Source: a virus
Direction: 5' to 3' (one strand)
Length of the DNA stretch: 23,128 nucleotides
IMG/VR virus record: IMGVR_UViG_3300032241_000177
Span: 1-23,128 of that record
Shown here: piece after piece, positions 1-7,230 of the stretch
How positions within the stretch are numbered: position 1 is the first letter of the stretch
Layout: each line of letters begins with the position of its first letter
Notes under the pieces: generated by a model
Told to the model about the DNA's origin: nothing
The model's database searches: none
Seen by the model: the letters and a program-made list of their open reading frames with translations, nothing else
Made by a program: the position numbers and the translations under genes

Positions 1-465
1 AAGTTTATGCGTCTTGCAAAGCTCATGTAGTCGTGCAGCAACAGGTTCCCATTGCTCTCTAGAGATAGCTTCAGTAAGCGCCCAGTAGACATGCAAGCCT
101 CTACCAGAATTAACAATTAAAGGCCTTGGCAAGCCAATAACACTACAGAACCTTTTGAGTTCTTCCATGCCAGTAGCTTGGTCTATGTAACCTTTATTAG
201 CTTCGTCTTTATCAATGCCGCAATCAATGTCTAGCCAGAATGATTTTAAAAACCCTACATTATCTTTTGTGCGATTAGTGTCTTCCTTGTACTTGGCGCA
301 ACCGAAAAATACATTAAATTTCTCCCGCACCAACTCATCTGCTAGCTTGTTTACTTCTTCCCTAGTTTGAACTAATGTTTGCCTGACGACTTTACCCTTG
401 ATGCCGACTACAGCAAACCATCCGCCGGGCGGGAGTACTGTGTCTAACAAATCAATCGTTGTCAT
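1..465 (-). CDS. Archaeo-eukaryotic-type DNA primase, N-terminal part (partial)
   Basis: This gene reads leftward from an ATG at 465 and is still open at base 1, so 155 codons of its N-terminus are visible. The segment FWLDIDCG (residues 76-83) supplies the D-x-D metal-binding pair of archaeo-eukaryotic primases. NSGRGLHVYW (119-128) matches the following S-G-x-x-x-H motif common in phage primase and primase-helicase proteins. The family makes RNA or DNA primers for replication and in phages is often fused to a C-terminal helicase; whether that is so here lies outside the window. A GGAAGA Shine-Dalgarno-like sequence precedes the start. It is the last gene seen in the leftward transcript and follows the HTH gene after a 63-base gap holding a GC-rich hairpin. 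The primase-type fold is well supported; the full architecture is unknown. Confidence 0.8.
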   Translation of the reverse strand, partial: MTTIDLLDTVLPPGGWFAVVGIKGKVVRQTLVQTREEVNKLADELVREKFNVFFGCAKYKEDTNRTKDNVGFLKSFWLDIDCGIDKDEANKGYIDQATGMEELKRFCSVIGLPRPLIVNSGRGLHVYWALTEAISREQWEPVAARLHELCKTHKL

Positions 466-491
466 CTATATCTTCCAAAGACGGGGAATCG

Positions 492-510
492 GAGGGGGAG
501 TGGCCCCCTC
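492..510. repeat. GC-rich perfect hairpin between HTH gene and primase
   Basis: GAGGGGG and CCCCCTC form a perfect 7-bp stem around a 5-base loop, in the short gap between the HTH gene (ends 529) and the primase start (465). On the minus strand no T-run follows it, so it is a poor intrinsic terminator in the reading direction. It could slow RNA decay, or partly terminate, or affect primase translation. The structure is seen directly; the role is inferred. Confidence 0.55.
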
Positions 511-528
511 TCAAATTACACCCAAATA

Positions 529-759
529 TTATTTAAAAATACTAAGTAACTTATTTATTGCTACTTCGTGTTTTGCTTGTGGTTCATGTGCTCCAACAAA
601 CCAGTTATAGATAGTCATACGGCTAACCCCAAGAATCTCAGAAACCCGTATAACTTCCATATTATTAGCAATACACTTTCTGCCCAAGAGCACGCCCAAG
701 TTAGACTTATTAGCCTTCTTGTTTAACTGGACGAGTCTTGAACTATACCCGTAGCTCAT
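529..759 (-). CDS. Small helix-turn-helix DNA-binding protein
   Basis: This is a 76-residue basic protein. Residues 37-58, around VSEILGVSRMTIYNW, have the pattern of a helix-turn-helix: a first helix, the LGVS turn, then a recognition helix ending in the aromatic pair Y-N-W. Such small phage proteins usually bind DNA as regulators, or act as an accessory replication factor. The start codon lies two bases after the stop of the four-cysteine protein gene and there is no convincing Shine-Dalgarno sequence, so translation is probably coupled to the upstream gene. The next gene downstream is the primase, so it sits inside the replication transcript. The fold is reasonably clear from sequence; its target is unknown. 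It is one candidate reader of the palindromes seen further right. Confidence 0.65.
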   Translation of the reverse strand: MSYGYSSRLVQLNKKANKSNLGVLLGRKCIANNMEVIRVSEILGVSRMTIYNWFVGAHEPQAKHEVAINKLLSIFK

Positions 760-761
760 TA

Positions 762-1640
762 CTAAGCATCACTCCAAGCGTTGATAACGGAAGCTAAATC
801 TTTCTTACCATCAGGAGCAACCTCTGGCTTTTTAGCAACACGTTTAACTGGCTCAGCGATTTCCTCATCTGGTTCCATTTGAGTCTTAGGCTTTGCTTTA
901 GGTGCTTCTAACTTAGGCTTTTTAACACCATCAGTCTGAGCGACAGTCATTGTAATCGCATTCTTAGCTTCTAAAGAATCTCCAGCAATTGTAGCTACAT
1001 GCCATTCATCTTCGTTAATATGACGTACTGGAGAGAACAACAACTTAGGTGTATCGCTATCAGTATCTAAACTAATCTGCGTTATGATTTGGTTAATGTT
1101 ACGACCATTACCAGCGATGTATTTGATGTAGCTTTCAAACGGATGTACGTTGCCTTCACCTTTACCAAAGATTGAAGTAGCTGGAAGCGTCAACTGATAA
1201 ACATCACCAGTCATATCACCTTCTAACAATACTGCAACACGGCGTGTATAGCGGCAAGCACGGCTATTACCTTGACCTGACCCTGCAATATTTTGTGGGC
1301 AGCTTGCACAACTTGCACCTTGCTTATCTTCTACTCCTGCATCAGGAGCATTACCGTCGCTTGACCAGCATGTAGGCGGAACAATCTCGGTTGGGTTATA
1401 TGCACCAGCGTAGAAAATGCGGGATACATTTTTAGCGGCATTAACAATAATTACATTAAGCTCACGCCCAGTAATCTTACCTACTTCTTCTCCGCCAACA
1501 ATCTTACGGAATACCCCGCCACGGATTGAAATACGTTTGCTGCCTGATGCATTACCAGCAAGAGATTTGGTTAAATCGTTTAGACCACCAGTACGTAGGA
1601 AGTCTGGTACATCTTGTTTAAATACTGAAATATTGCTCAT
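762..1640 (-). CDS. Four-cysteine phage replication protein, candidate ssDNA-binding protein
   Basis: The protein has 292 residues. Its N-terminal two-thirds look globular, with four cysteines at C91, C111, C114 and C129 that could hold one zinc ion (a CxxC pair flanked by two single cysteines). A long charged linker rich in K, P and E follows (about residues 235-280), and it ends in an acidic, aromatic tail (NAWSDA). A compact core, flexible linker and acidic tail resemble phage single-stranded DNA-binding proteins, and the gene lies between a helicase and a primase. I recall similar proteins in many phages as conserved hypotheticals, so the ssDNA-binding role is inference from layout and context. 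The ATG at 1640 has a strong AAGGAG site. The stop is two bases before the HTH gene. Confidence 0.55.
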   Translation of the reverse strand: MSNISVFKQDVPDFLRTGGLNDLTKSLAGNASGSKRISIRGGVFRKIVGGEEVGKITGRELNVIIVNAAKNVSRIFYAGAYNPTEIVPPTCWSSDGNAPDAGVEDKQGASCASCPQNIAGSGQGNSRACRYTRRVAVLLEGDMTGDVYQLTLPATSIFGKGEGNVHPFESYIKYIAGNGRNINQIITQISLDTDSDTPKLLFSPVRHINEDEWHVATIAGDSLEAKNAITMTVAQTDGVKKPKLEAPKAKPKTQMEPDEEIAEPVKRVAKKPEVAPDGKKDLASVINAWSDA

Positions 1641-1657
1641 TTACTTCTCCTTTTAAT

Positions 1658-2053
1658 TTAACTTCTGCGAACTATTACTGTGTATTTACTATCCACCAAA
1701 GTACCCGGTGGCATTAGGTCTGGATTCTCTTCAAGGAACTGGCGCATATTGGTCTGATGCAAACGCCGCTCTAATAGCCCGTATGCCTCATGCTCCTTTA
1801 TGAACTTGTACATTGAATCCCAGTCGTTCGTCCAGTAACGTATAGCTACCCTGCGAATTATGGTTCCAGAGTTAGTGCGTATGCTTGTTGCATCCTGCTC
1901 TTTGCATAGCTCCAACATTTTGTCAGCGACCATATCAAGTTGCTCTTGATACTTTGCTAATTCTGTTTCGAACTCGTTGGCCTTAGCTTCTTTGGCGTCC
2001 CGAATTTTTACGTAAATCTTAGCTAATTCCTCAGCCGATACTTTTTCTTCCAC
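1658..2053 (-). CDS. Coiled-coil-type phage protein of unknown function (GTG start)
   Basis: This 131-residue protein has an N-terminal half (about residues 5-55) rich in A, E, K and L with helical, coiled-coil-like periodicity. A basic second half follows, with RYWTNDWDSMYKF and the segment RRLHQTNMRQFLEENPDL. The last part looks like a conserved phage family I have seen beside replication genes, but I cannot assign a function. The start is GTG at 2053, chosen because AGGAG lies six bases upstream; the nearby ATG at 2058 is in another frame. It is the first gene after the promoter at 2085-2112, with a leader of about 25 bases, and is followed by the four-cysteine protein gene. A Gp157-like identity was considered and not supported. 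Confidence 0.6.
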   Translation of the reverse strand: MEEKVSAEELAKIYVKIRDAKEAKANEFETELAKYQEQLDMVADKMLELCKEQDATSIRTNSGTIIRRVAIRYWTNDWDSMYKFIKEHEAYGLLERRLHQTNMRQFLEENPDLMPPGTLVDSKYTVIVRRS

Positions 2054-2084
2054 AACATGCTCCTAGTTAAAGGGATAAATTACA

Positions 2085-2112
2085 ACTATACTCTTTTGTT
2101 TTACTTTGTCAA
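2085..2112 (-). promoter_or_regulatory. Sigma70-type promoter for the leftmost gene group
   Basis: On the minus strand TTGACA (2112-2107) and TATAGT (2090-2085) are separated by 16 bases. The -35 box is a perfect consensus and contains the TGA stop codon of the helicase gene. Its first ten bases, TTGACAAAGT, and the TATAGTT at -10 are shared with the promoter at 14140-14167, which points to a matched pair. Transcription should begin near 2078. Confidence 0.75.
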
Positions 2113-3482
2113 GAAGTTTCTTCAATCTCTTGGCGGTATAGGTCTATTATTCTAGCGTGATTATTAATGTTATTGCTCAACATTTTGTAAAGCCTTGATT
2201 CCACTTCACTTCCTTTAATGTGTACCACAGTCATTGCATTCTTTTGGCCTGGACGGTTGATACGTGCATTAGCTTGTAGGTACGTTTCTACACTCATAAC
2301 AGGTGCATACCAAATCACCGTATTAGCCGCAGTTAGGGTTAACCCGTGCGATGCAGCTTGTGGCTGGATGATTAGCACCTTGATGTTATCGGTCTTTTGA
2401 AAGTCATCCACAATACTGCTACGACGATTAACTGATACAGCGCCATTGATTACCTCGCAAGATATATTGTTCTTGGTAAGAAAATCTTTAAGTAATTCAA
2501 TGGTATGCGTAAACGGCACAAACACCAGCACCTTATGGCTGCTTTCTTCAATCACTTCAAGAATAACTTGTAGTCGGTTGGATACATCAAACTCTACAAT
2601 TTCTCTAGTATCCGTATACACCGCACCTCCGGATATTTGTAGTAGTTTATTAATGTTGGTAGCAGCATTAGCAGAACTTACTTCTTCTCCCGCTGCTTTC
2701 ATAATCATGTCGTCCTTAAGCATTTTGTAATATTTGTTTTGTTGTGGCGTTAGCGGTGCATCACGTTCTACAAAAGTTAATTCAGGTAAATCTAAACATT
2801 GGTCTTTCTCAAATCTAATCGCTGGTTGTAGTACGCTATGCACCACTTGTTGCGCATTAGGTTTTGGAACCCAACGATACATACTTACCTTGGTCATTAC
2901 TTGGTCACGGAACTGACCAAAGAACGCAGGTGTATTTTTAGGGTTGATTATCTTAGCTAATCCGAATGCGTCAACTGGTGATTGTGCTGCTGGAGTACCA
3001 GTAAGCATCCATAGACCTTTAATTGTCTTAGATAAATCACGCAATATTTTCCAGCGTTCTGTTGTTGGGTTTTTATATGCGTTAGCTTCATCAATAACGA
3101 TAAGGTCAAAGCCGCCATTTAAGATTTCATTTTTGACGATAGCCAAACCATCAAAGTTAATAATGACAAACTCAGCATCACTATTGATGATGTCTGCACG
3201 CTTCTTTCTATTGCCGTACGCCACGTCACATGAACGGTGCATAGCAAACTTAAACAAATCGTTCTGCCATGCAGATTTCATAATAGATAGTGGGCATACC
3301 ACAAGCACCCTACGTACCACACCTAAATTCATTAGGTAATCAGCCGCCCAAATTACAGAAGCAGTTTTCCCAGTACCTTGCTCGTTAAAGCAAAAAGCTC
3401 GAGGTTTGTTAACTAGGAAACTGGCGGTGATGCGTTGGTGGTCAAAAGGTTTATATTGTCCGGGCCAGTTGTAATCTTGCAT
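2109..3482 (-). CDS. SNF2-like superfamily 2 DNA helicase/ATPase
   Basis: This 457-residue protein has all the main superfamily 2 motifs: Walker A in NEQGTGKTAS (GTGKT at 36-40), motif II as DEAN (131-134), motif III LTGTP (160-164), a motif V region (HGLTLTAANTVIWY) and motif VI in QANARINRPGQ near the C-terminus. That order and the R-x-x-R-x-G-Q ending are typical of the SNF2 group, in the compact form common in phages. These enzymes use ATP to translocate on double-stranded DNA and may act in replication, recombination or protein removal. Motif II usually reads DEAH or DEAQ, so DEAN is a mild variant. The start overlaps the end of the preceding HNH-like gene, and its stop codon sits inside the -35 box of the next promoter. 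Confidence 0.9.
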   Translation of the reverse strand: MQDYNWPGQYKPFDHQRITASFLVNKPRAFCFNEQGTGKTASVIWAADYLMNLGVVRRVLVVCPLSIMKSAWQNDLFKFAMHRSCDVAYGNRKKRADIINSDAEFVIINFDGLAIVKNEILNGGFDLIVIDEANAYKNPTTERWKILRDLSKTIKGLWMLTGTPAAQSPVDAFGLAKIINPKNTPAFFGQFRDQVMTKVSMYRWVPKPNAQQVVHSVLQPAIRFEKDQCLDLPELTFVERDAPLTPQQNKYYKMLKDDMIMKAAGEEVSSANAATNINKLLQISGGAVYTDTREIVEFDVSNRLQVILEVIEESSHKVLVFVPFTHTIELLKDFLTKNNISCEVINGAVSVNRRSSIVDDFQKTDNIKVLIIQPQAASHGLTLTAANTVIWYAPVMSVETYLQANARINRPGQKNAMTVVHIKGSEVESRLYKMLSNNINNHARIIDLYRQEIEETS

Positions 3483-3776
3483 TTATTTTTTACGTTCTTT
3501 TTTGCTTACTTCTGAAACTAAATTGTGTTTAGAATCTCTCTTGAAAGAGCGGTTGCCGCTAGCATCCTGCACAAAATATCCATCCTTAGCAGAGCCGCCC
3601 TTGTCAAGTGCTTTTTTATGGGCTACATCTTTACCGTCGCCTTTATGAACTTTGCCTTCTTTCAATAGTTTGCGGCGTAGTGCGTTACGTTCTTCCCTAT
3701 GCTTTACTTGCTCAGGAGAATCCTCATAATTAGCAGCTTGCTTGTATTTTCTGTCAGCTTTGTTCTTGTATGGCAT
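3483..3776 (-). CDS. HNH-endonuclease-like small basic protein
   Basis: The protein has 97 residues and is strongly basic. DVAHKKALDKGG (residues 50-61) resembles the first strand and loop of an HNH nuclease (D-x-x-H), and GNRSFKR (74-80) with H84-N85 resembles the later N-x-x-x-x-R segment. No zinc-binding CxxC pairs are present. The HNH centre is short and lacks the usual D-H-I-x-P form, so it may be a divergent nuclease or a DNA-binding relative without activity. A TAGGA site precedes the ATG at 3776. It lies directly upstream of the SNF2-like helicase with touching ends, so the two are probably made together. The family assignment is moderate and catalysis is unproven. Confidence 0.5.
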   Translation of the reverse strand: MPYKNKADRKYKQAANYEDSPEQVKHREERNALRRKLLKEGKVHKGDGKDVAHKKALDKGGSAKDGYFVQDASGNRSFKRDSKHNLVSEVSKKERKK

Positions 3777-3777
3777 A

Positions 3778-4083
3778 TTACATTCCTACTATTTTGAGTT
3801 GTTCGAGGTCTTCCTTTGAAGGAATAAAGTCTGGTATATTAGTGTCATAGGGATTCGTTTCCCATAAAGGCACTCGTCCGTCTTTTTCTATAGATTGTAA
3901 AGCCTTTCCGATAGACAAGGTAATTTCTGTCATCATGGCTTGCTTTTCACGTTCTATAGCGGCATGGATTTCCTCACCCACTATATTGACCACCACTCGT
4001 TCTACGATGGCATGTACCCGTTCCTTTAGTTTATTTTCTAAGATTAGGGCTGAATCTACGGCTTCTTGGCTAATATCTTCCAT
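3778..4083 (-). CDS. Hypothetical helical phage protein
   Basis: I do not recognise this 101-residue protein. Its first 70 residues are predicted by eye to be mostly helical, with spaced V, I and L residues and many E and K, and could form a coiled coil. The last 30 residues (VPLWETNPYDTNIPDFIPS) are proline-rich and likely extended. It has no membrane segment and no cysteines. The start codon overlaps the stop of the Cas4/RecB-like nuclease gene (TAATG), with AGGAG upstream, and its own stop lies two bases before the HNH-like gene. This places it between two DNA-processing proteins; a partner role is possible but unproven. Confidence 0.55.
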   Translation of the reverse strand: MEDISQEAVDSALILENKLKERVHAIVERVVVNIVGEEIHAAIEREKQAMMTEITLSIGKALQSIEKDGRVPLWETNPYDTNIPDFIPSKEDLEQLKIVGM

Positions 4084-4745
4084 TAATAACTCCTATTATG
4101 CATACAGTTTTTAACAGGGCAAAACTTACATAGCGGTCCTGATACTGGATTCCAAACCCCTGATTGCACTGCATTTTCTAGTCGGTTCAGGTCTTGCATG
4201 GCGGACTCTAAATACGCTAAGTGAAACATCCGTTCGTGCTTCTTTTGCACAAACTCGCCACTAACTACAAATACTAGGGCAGACTTAATCTCCAGTACTT
4301 TGGGGAACTTTAAAAACACAGCCGAAGCCATGTAATCTAACTGTTTTAAATCGGCATACTTAGCGTTCTTACTAGTCTTATAATCAACCATATAAGCGCT
4401 ATCGTCGTTAACGATGAGTAAATCAACAATGCCGTGCCACCAGTAATCAGGGCTATCAAATCCACAAGAATTAAACCTACCATTTTTGCATGAAATGCCA
4501 AGTTCAAGTTCACAATATTTATCCCCCTTAATGTTTTCCAAAGACTCAAGAATTGGAACCATGTAGTCATATTTAGGGTGAACAGGTACACCCTTACTGA
4601 TGTAATCCTCAGCAGCTTTGTGTACCTCTTTCCCATAGTTAGTAGCCGTAGTATCTTGTTGGGCTACATCCTTAGCAACCTTCAAATGGTAGTACTTTTT
4701 AGGGCACTGCTGAAATAACTTCAGGCTACTATATGACCACTTCAT
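4083..4745 (-). CDS. Cas4/RecB-like PD-(D/E)XK nuclease with likely iron-sulfur cluster
   Basis: The 220-residue protein has the layout of the PD-(D/E)XK exonucleases related to Cas4 and to the RecB/AddB nuclease domains. GKEVH supplies H42, GIVDLL supplies D108, MVDYKTSK supplies D121 and K123, and KQLDYMA supplies the later Q of the family. C14 together with C206, C209 and C214 matches the four cysteines that hold a 4Fe-4S cluster in this group. The N-terminal SYSSLKLFQQCPKKYY is also typical. Such enzymes cut single-stranded DNA and make or trim ends during recombination. Its start overlaps the stop of a glycosyltransferase gene. The fold and active site are confident; the exact biological task in this phage is unknown. 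Confidence 0.85.
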   Translation of the reverse strand: MKWSYSSLKLFQQCPKKYYHLKVAKDVAQQDTTATNYGKEVHKAAEDYISKGVPVHPKYDYMVPILESLENIKGDKYCELELGISCKNGRFNSCGFDSPDYWWHGIVDLLIVNDDSAYMVDYKTSKNAKYADLKQLDYMASAVFLKFPKVLEIKSALVFVVSGEFVQKKHERMFHLAYLESAMQDLNRLENAVQSGVWNPVSGPLCKFCPVKNCMHNRSY

Positions 4746-5548
4746 TATGCTGACCTTGGCAATGCGCCGCTAAAGTTATAAGTACCTGTATGGGTCAATG
4801 TGCACCAAGGCGCTGCCCAAACTTTAAACCCCGCTTTCCTTGCAATTTTGCAAAAATGGTAGTCTTCAGATAATAGGCGGTTAGATTCTTCGTCAATGCT
4901 AGTAGCAAAGAACTCGTTAATAATCTTAGGTGTGCGCACTGCATCTACTGCGTGGTACATATCGTTAGTATAAGTTGGTACTTTACCAATTAAACCCTCA
5001 AATACCTTGCGCTTAATTAACATAAATCCTGTACCGCCGTTGTCAATTTCAATCGGTGTGTTTATATTAGTAGTTACTTGTTTGTTATCTACAAGGTTTA
5101 CAACAAATGCGCCTGTATATCTTTCTAACTCTTGTGGCGGAACTCCGTTTTTAACTGCCTCTTCTACGGTCATCCAGTTAATTTCTTTCTTTGGATACAA
5201 ACCACAAATGATGTCTTTATCTGCTTTAATCATTGGCGGAATAAAGTTAGGATTAAATCCAATGTCGGCATCAATAAACATTAAATGAGTAGCTTCGCTT
5301 TGTAAAAAGTCATATGCCAAACTGTTTCTAGCACGGGTAATTAAAGACTCATTCATCATAAAGCTATATAGCATGCCAATACGGTTAGCTTGCATTACGC
5401 CAATAGACTGTGCGACAGCAGAAGAATACATACCTGTACATAAACCACCATACATTGGTGTAGCCACAAACAAAATGTTTTCCGGCTTTTGAAATTGCGG
5501 TTGTTGCGGCACTGGCGACTTGCTGGGAATTGCTGGTTTCTTACTCAT
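4745..5548 (-). CDS. GT-A fold glycosyltransferase-like protein
   Basis: This protein has 267 residues. After a proline-rich N-terminus of about 25 residues, the segment LMFIDADIGF carries a D-A-D metal-binding motif with the hydrophobic strand before it, as in GT-A glycosyltransferases. DNGGTGFMLIKRKVFE and a later LLSEDYHFCKIARKAGF match the acceptor and catalytic regions seen in many phage glycosyltransferases of this kind. The reaction would move a sugar from a nucleotide sugar to an unknown acceptor. A strong AAGGAG site precedes the ATG at 5548, which overlaps the previous stop. It is one of four glycosyltransferase-like genes between 4745 and 9325. Donor and acceptor cannot be read from the sequence. 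Confidence 0.75.
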   Translation of the reverse strand: MSKKPAIPSKSPVPQQPQFQKPENILFVATPMYGGLCTGMYSSAVAQSIGVMQANRIGMLYSFMMNESLITRARNSLAYDFLQSEATHLMFIDADIGFNPNFIPPMIKADKDIICGLYPKKEINWMTVEEAVKNGVPPQELERYTGAFVVNLVDNKQVTTNINTPIEIDNGGTGFMLIKRKVFEGLIGKVPTYTNDMYHAVDAVRTPKIINEFFATSIDEESNRLLSEDYHFCKIARKAGFKVWAAPWCTLTHTGTYNFSGALPRSA

Positions 5549-5739
5549 TTCTTCTCCTTGTTTAACTTCTTACGTAATTTAATACCTTCTCGTGCATTTT
5601 TATTCATTGCAATTGCTTGGTTTATTAAAGATAACAGTCCTTCTTGCACCAAGAATTCTAAGCCTTCTTCATCAAAATTTACCATTGCATCAGCAGAACC
5701 ATCTTTGTTTTCTTTAATTACTTTTACTTTAATTTCCAT
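5545..5739 (-). CDS. Small hypothetical charged protein
   Basis: I do not recognise this 64-residue protein. It starts with a strand-like stretch (MEIKVKVIKENKDG), has an acidic middle (NFDEEGLEFLVQEG) and ends in a basic tail (KLRKKLNKEKK). An AGGAGAT site lies before the ATG at 5739, inside the end of the 55-codon gene upstream. Its TGA overlaps the ATG of the glycosyltransferase gene that follows, so it is coupled into the glycosyltransferase group. Nothing in it suggests catalysis. It may be a small accessory or regulatory protein, but no function should be assumed. Confidence 0.55.
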   Translation of the reverse strand: MEIKVKVIKENKDGSADAMVNFDEEGLEFLVQEGLLSLINQAIAMNKNAREGIKLRKKLNKEKK

Positions 5740-5896
5740 TATATTTATCTCCTAGTGCGATAGCGTCATAAACTTGCGCTGATACTCTTAATACGTAAGC
5801 AATATCGTTAGGCGTTAGTTGTCCCATTAGTTGTAATATTTTCATTACAGCAACGTCGTTATCTAATGCTTGGGGTTTTATTAGAGTTTCAATCAT
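5729..5896 (-). CDS. 55-residue hypothetical protein
   Basis: The ATG at 5896 overlaps the TGA of the glycosyltransferase gene upstream (ATGA) and is preceded by GGAGG at good spacing. The reading frame runs 55 codons to TAA at 5729, overlapping the next gene by 11 bases. The product begins MIETLIKPQALDNDVAVMKI and contains LTPNDIAYVLRVSAQVYDAI, which could form a small helix-turn-helix-like pair of helices. I cannot name a family. Tight coupling at both ends and a strong ribosome-binding site make it a real gene despite its size. Function is unknown; a DNA-binding role is only a weak possibility. Confidence 0.6.
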   Translation of the reverse strand: MIETLIKPQALDNDVAVMKILQLMGQLTPNDIAYVLRVSAQVYDAIALGDKYNGN

Positions 5897-6609
5897 TTCA
5901 ACCTCCACGGTAGCGGCTCTTTATAAGCCTGTTTCATTAATTTGTTGCCTTCTTTAAACATTCCAAGTAGGCGTTCGGGTGCTCTGTAATTAACTGTAGC
6001 CTCTCCTGTGCATCCAAAGGAAGGCAAATGTTTGGCGGCAGCTTTATAGAACTGGCGGTCTGCACCCCACTGTCCATAAAAATTGTGCGCCACACCAACC
6101 AAATATTCACGCCGAAAACAATAGCAATTAGTATCAACAAAATTGACAGTATGGTCATAAAACGTCGGGTATCTACCGAGTGCCTCGCAATCATCGTCAA
6201 AAACATATTCGTCTCGTTCATTGATAATTCTCCTTAGTGAGTAAGACCACATTAGTTTTTTGCTCTCTATTTTTCTAATCATGGTTTCCACATGATTGGG
6301 TTCGAACCAATTATCCTCATCCAAAAATAGAATGTAATCAGCGTTTACCATTAACGGCATAGCGGCATAGACTCGGTGTCCATACCAGCCATTACCACCT
6401 ACGTTTTCGGGTAGGGTAAGCCACTGCAAAGGGTTTTCGTAGTTAGGGCTAATCTTATTTAAAAGCATATTAGAAAAGCGGTCAGAAATATCTCCGCTCC
6501 CATCCACAACAATTAAATGCTCAGTTTTGATGCTTTGGTTTCGTACGCTTTCAATAGCCTTTAGCACCGTATCTTTCCCAGTAGTCGGGGTGATTACCAT
6601 TACTCGCAT
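5893..6609 (-). CDS. Family 2-type glycosyltransferase
   Basis: This 238-residue protein starts with the GT2 pattern MRVMVITPTTGKDTVLKAIE, followed by SVRNQ and a strand LIVVDGSGD. Residues around 95-100 (YILFLDEDNWF) hold the D-x-D motif that binds the metal and nucleotide sugar. WGADRQFYKAAAKHLP near residue 185 could be the acceptor-side region. Members transfer a sugar from an NDP-sugar to glycans, lipids or proteins, and phage copies are known that modify DNA or surface glycans. The start codon overlaps the stop of the membrane protein gene upstream (TAATG). The fold is confident; substrate and target are unknown. Confidence 0.8.
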   Translation of the reverse strand: MRVMVITPTTGKDTVLKAIESVRNQSIKTEHLIVVDGSGDISDRFSNMLLNKISPNYENPLQWLTLPENVGGNGWYGHRVYAAMPLMVNADYILFLDEDNWFEPNHVETMIRKIESKKLMWSYSLRRIINERDEYVFDDDCEALGRYPTFYDHTVNFVDTNCYCFRREYLVGVAHNFYGQWGADRQFYKAAAKHLPSFGCTGEATVNYRAPERLLGMFKEGNKLMKQAYKEPLPWRLK

Positions 6610-6971
6610 TAGTTAGTCTCCACCGTTTCCGTTACTTTCTTCGTGCATGCTTTACCGCAGCTTTCTCCATGACTAAACTCTGTAACCACTTTGTTGGTGT
6701 TATCGCACTTGGTAAAGTAACTGTTATAGTTACCGTTTTTCCAAACATATACGGTGCAGCCATCTATCTTGCTATATACGTGTGGTGTGCGCTCGGCAAT
6801 CTCTTGTGCCTGCTCTTTGGCTTTTTGTTCTGGTGACTTAGCGGCCTCAAAAATGCTGTAGATACCAAAACCAATGCCAAAAAGAATAGCGCAGGTAATC
6901 GCTAGTAAAGCAATTGCACCAAAAACAACACCTAAAAACTCTTTTGCGATGTCAATAAGATTTTTAATCAT
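6609..6971 (-). CDS. Small membrane-anchored protein with conserved cysteines
   Basis: The start is taken at 6971 (MIKNLID), giving 120 residues, because this ATG overlaps the stop of the preceding 26-codon frame (ATGA) and has GGAGAG at good spacing; an in-frame ATG at 6986 is less likely. Residues 14-39 form one long hydrophobic segment (GVVFGAIALLAITCAILFG). A charged stretch with EQKAKEQAQEIAERT follows, then a domain of about 60 residues with four cysteines (in DGCTVYVW, TKCDN and SCGKACTKK) that could pair in the periplasm. The likely layout is an inner-membrane anchor with an outside domain. Role unknown; it lies inside the glycosyltransferase group, so a surface-related task is possible. 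Confidence 0.6.
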   Translation of the reverse strand: MIKNLIDIAKEFLGVVFGAIALLAITCAILFGIGFGIYSIFEAAKSPEQKAKEQAQEIAERTPHVYSKIDGCTVYVWKNGNYNSYFTKCDNTNKVVTEFSHGESCGKACTKKVTETVETN

Positions 6972-7048
6972 GCTGATGCTCTCCATTCTTCAATTGTGCA
7001 ATCATAAGAAATACTATCCAATTCATCAGCTAGTTCATTTGCGTTCAT
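6968..7048 (-). CDS. 26-residue mini-ORF, duplicated N-terminus of the coiled-coil gene
   Basis: The reading frame starts at ATG 7048, overlapping the TGA of the cysteine-rich gene upstream, and has GAGGAAG before it. It encodes 26 residues beginning MNANELADELDSISYDC and stops at 6968 inside the start of the membrane protein gene. The first eight residues equal those of the protein at 7483-7752, and 25 bases around both starts are identical. It is probably the remnant of a duplicated gene kept as a translational link. Expression is plausible; a function for the peptide itself is doubtful. Confidence 0.4.
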   Translation of the reverse strand: MNANELADELDSISYDCTIEEWRASA

Positions 7049-7230
7049 TCGCAGTTCTTCCTCATTCGTTTAGTTTTGTCTTGGTTATCACTAAAGTATT
7101 TACACTCTTTGCCTTGTCTTGGACTATCCACAAAGTAAGACTGGTACTCTGGTGTCACTCTTGCAGTAAACCGATAGCACCTTTCACGCTTCTTACAAGT
7201 TTCGTCACGACACATGGTTATATCAGCCAT
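7045..7230 (-). CDS. Small cysteine-rich phage protein
   Basis: This 61-residue protein has cysteines at positions 7, 12, 18, 43 and 60. The stretch MCRDETCKKRERCYRF and a later QSYFVDSPRQGKEC fit a small metal-binding phage family I have seen as a conserved hypothetical, with the pattern C-x4-C-x5-C and then S-P-R-x-G-x-x-C. It may bind zinc. It has no membrane segment. It starts inside the end of the preceding gene, eight bases before that stop, and its own stop overlaps the mini-ORF start. No role can be given; nucleic acid binding is one possibility for a small basic cysteine protein. Confidence 0.6.
   Translation of the reverse strand: MADITMCRDETCKKRERCYRFTARVTPEYQSYFVDSPRQGKECKYFSDNQDKTKRMRKNCE

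Noticed and set aside
466-528. Hairpin at 492-510 as an intrinsic terminator
   Set aside because: No T-run follows on the minus strand, which is the reading direction; it is listed only as a hairpin.
4346-4636. Minus-strand frame with a hydrophobic product inside the Cas4/RecB-like gene
   Set aside because: It lies over the nuclease active-site codons in another frame and has no ribosome-binding site.
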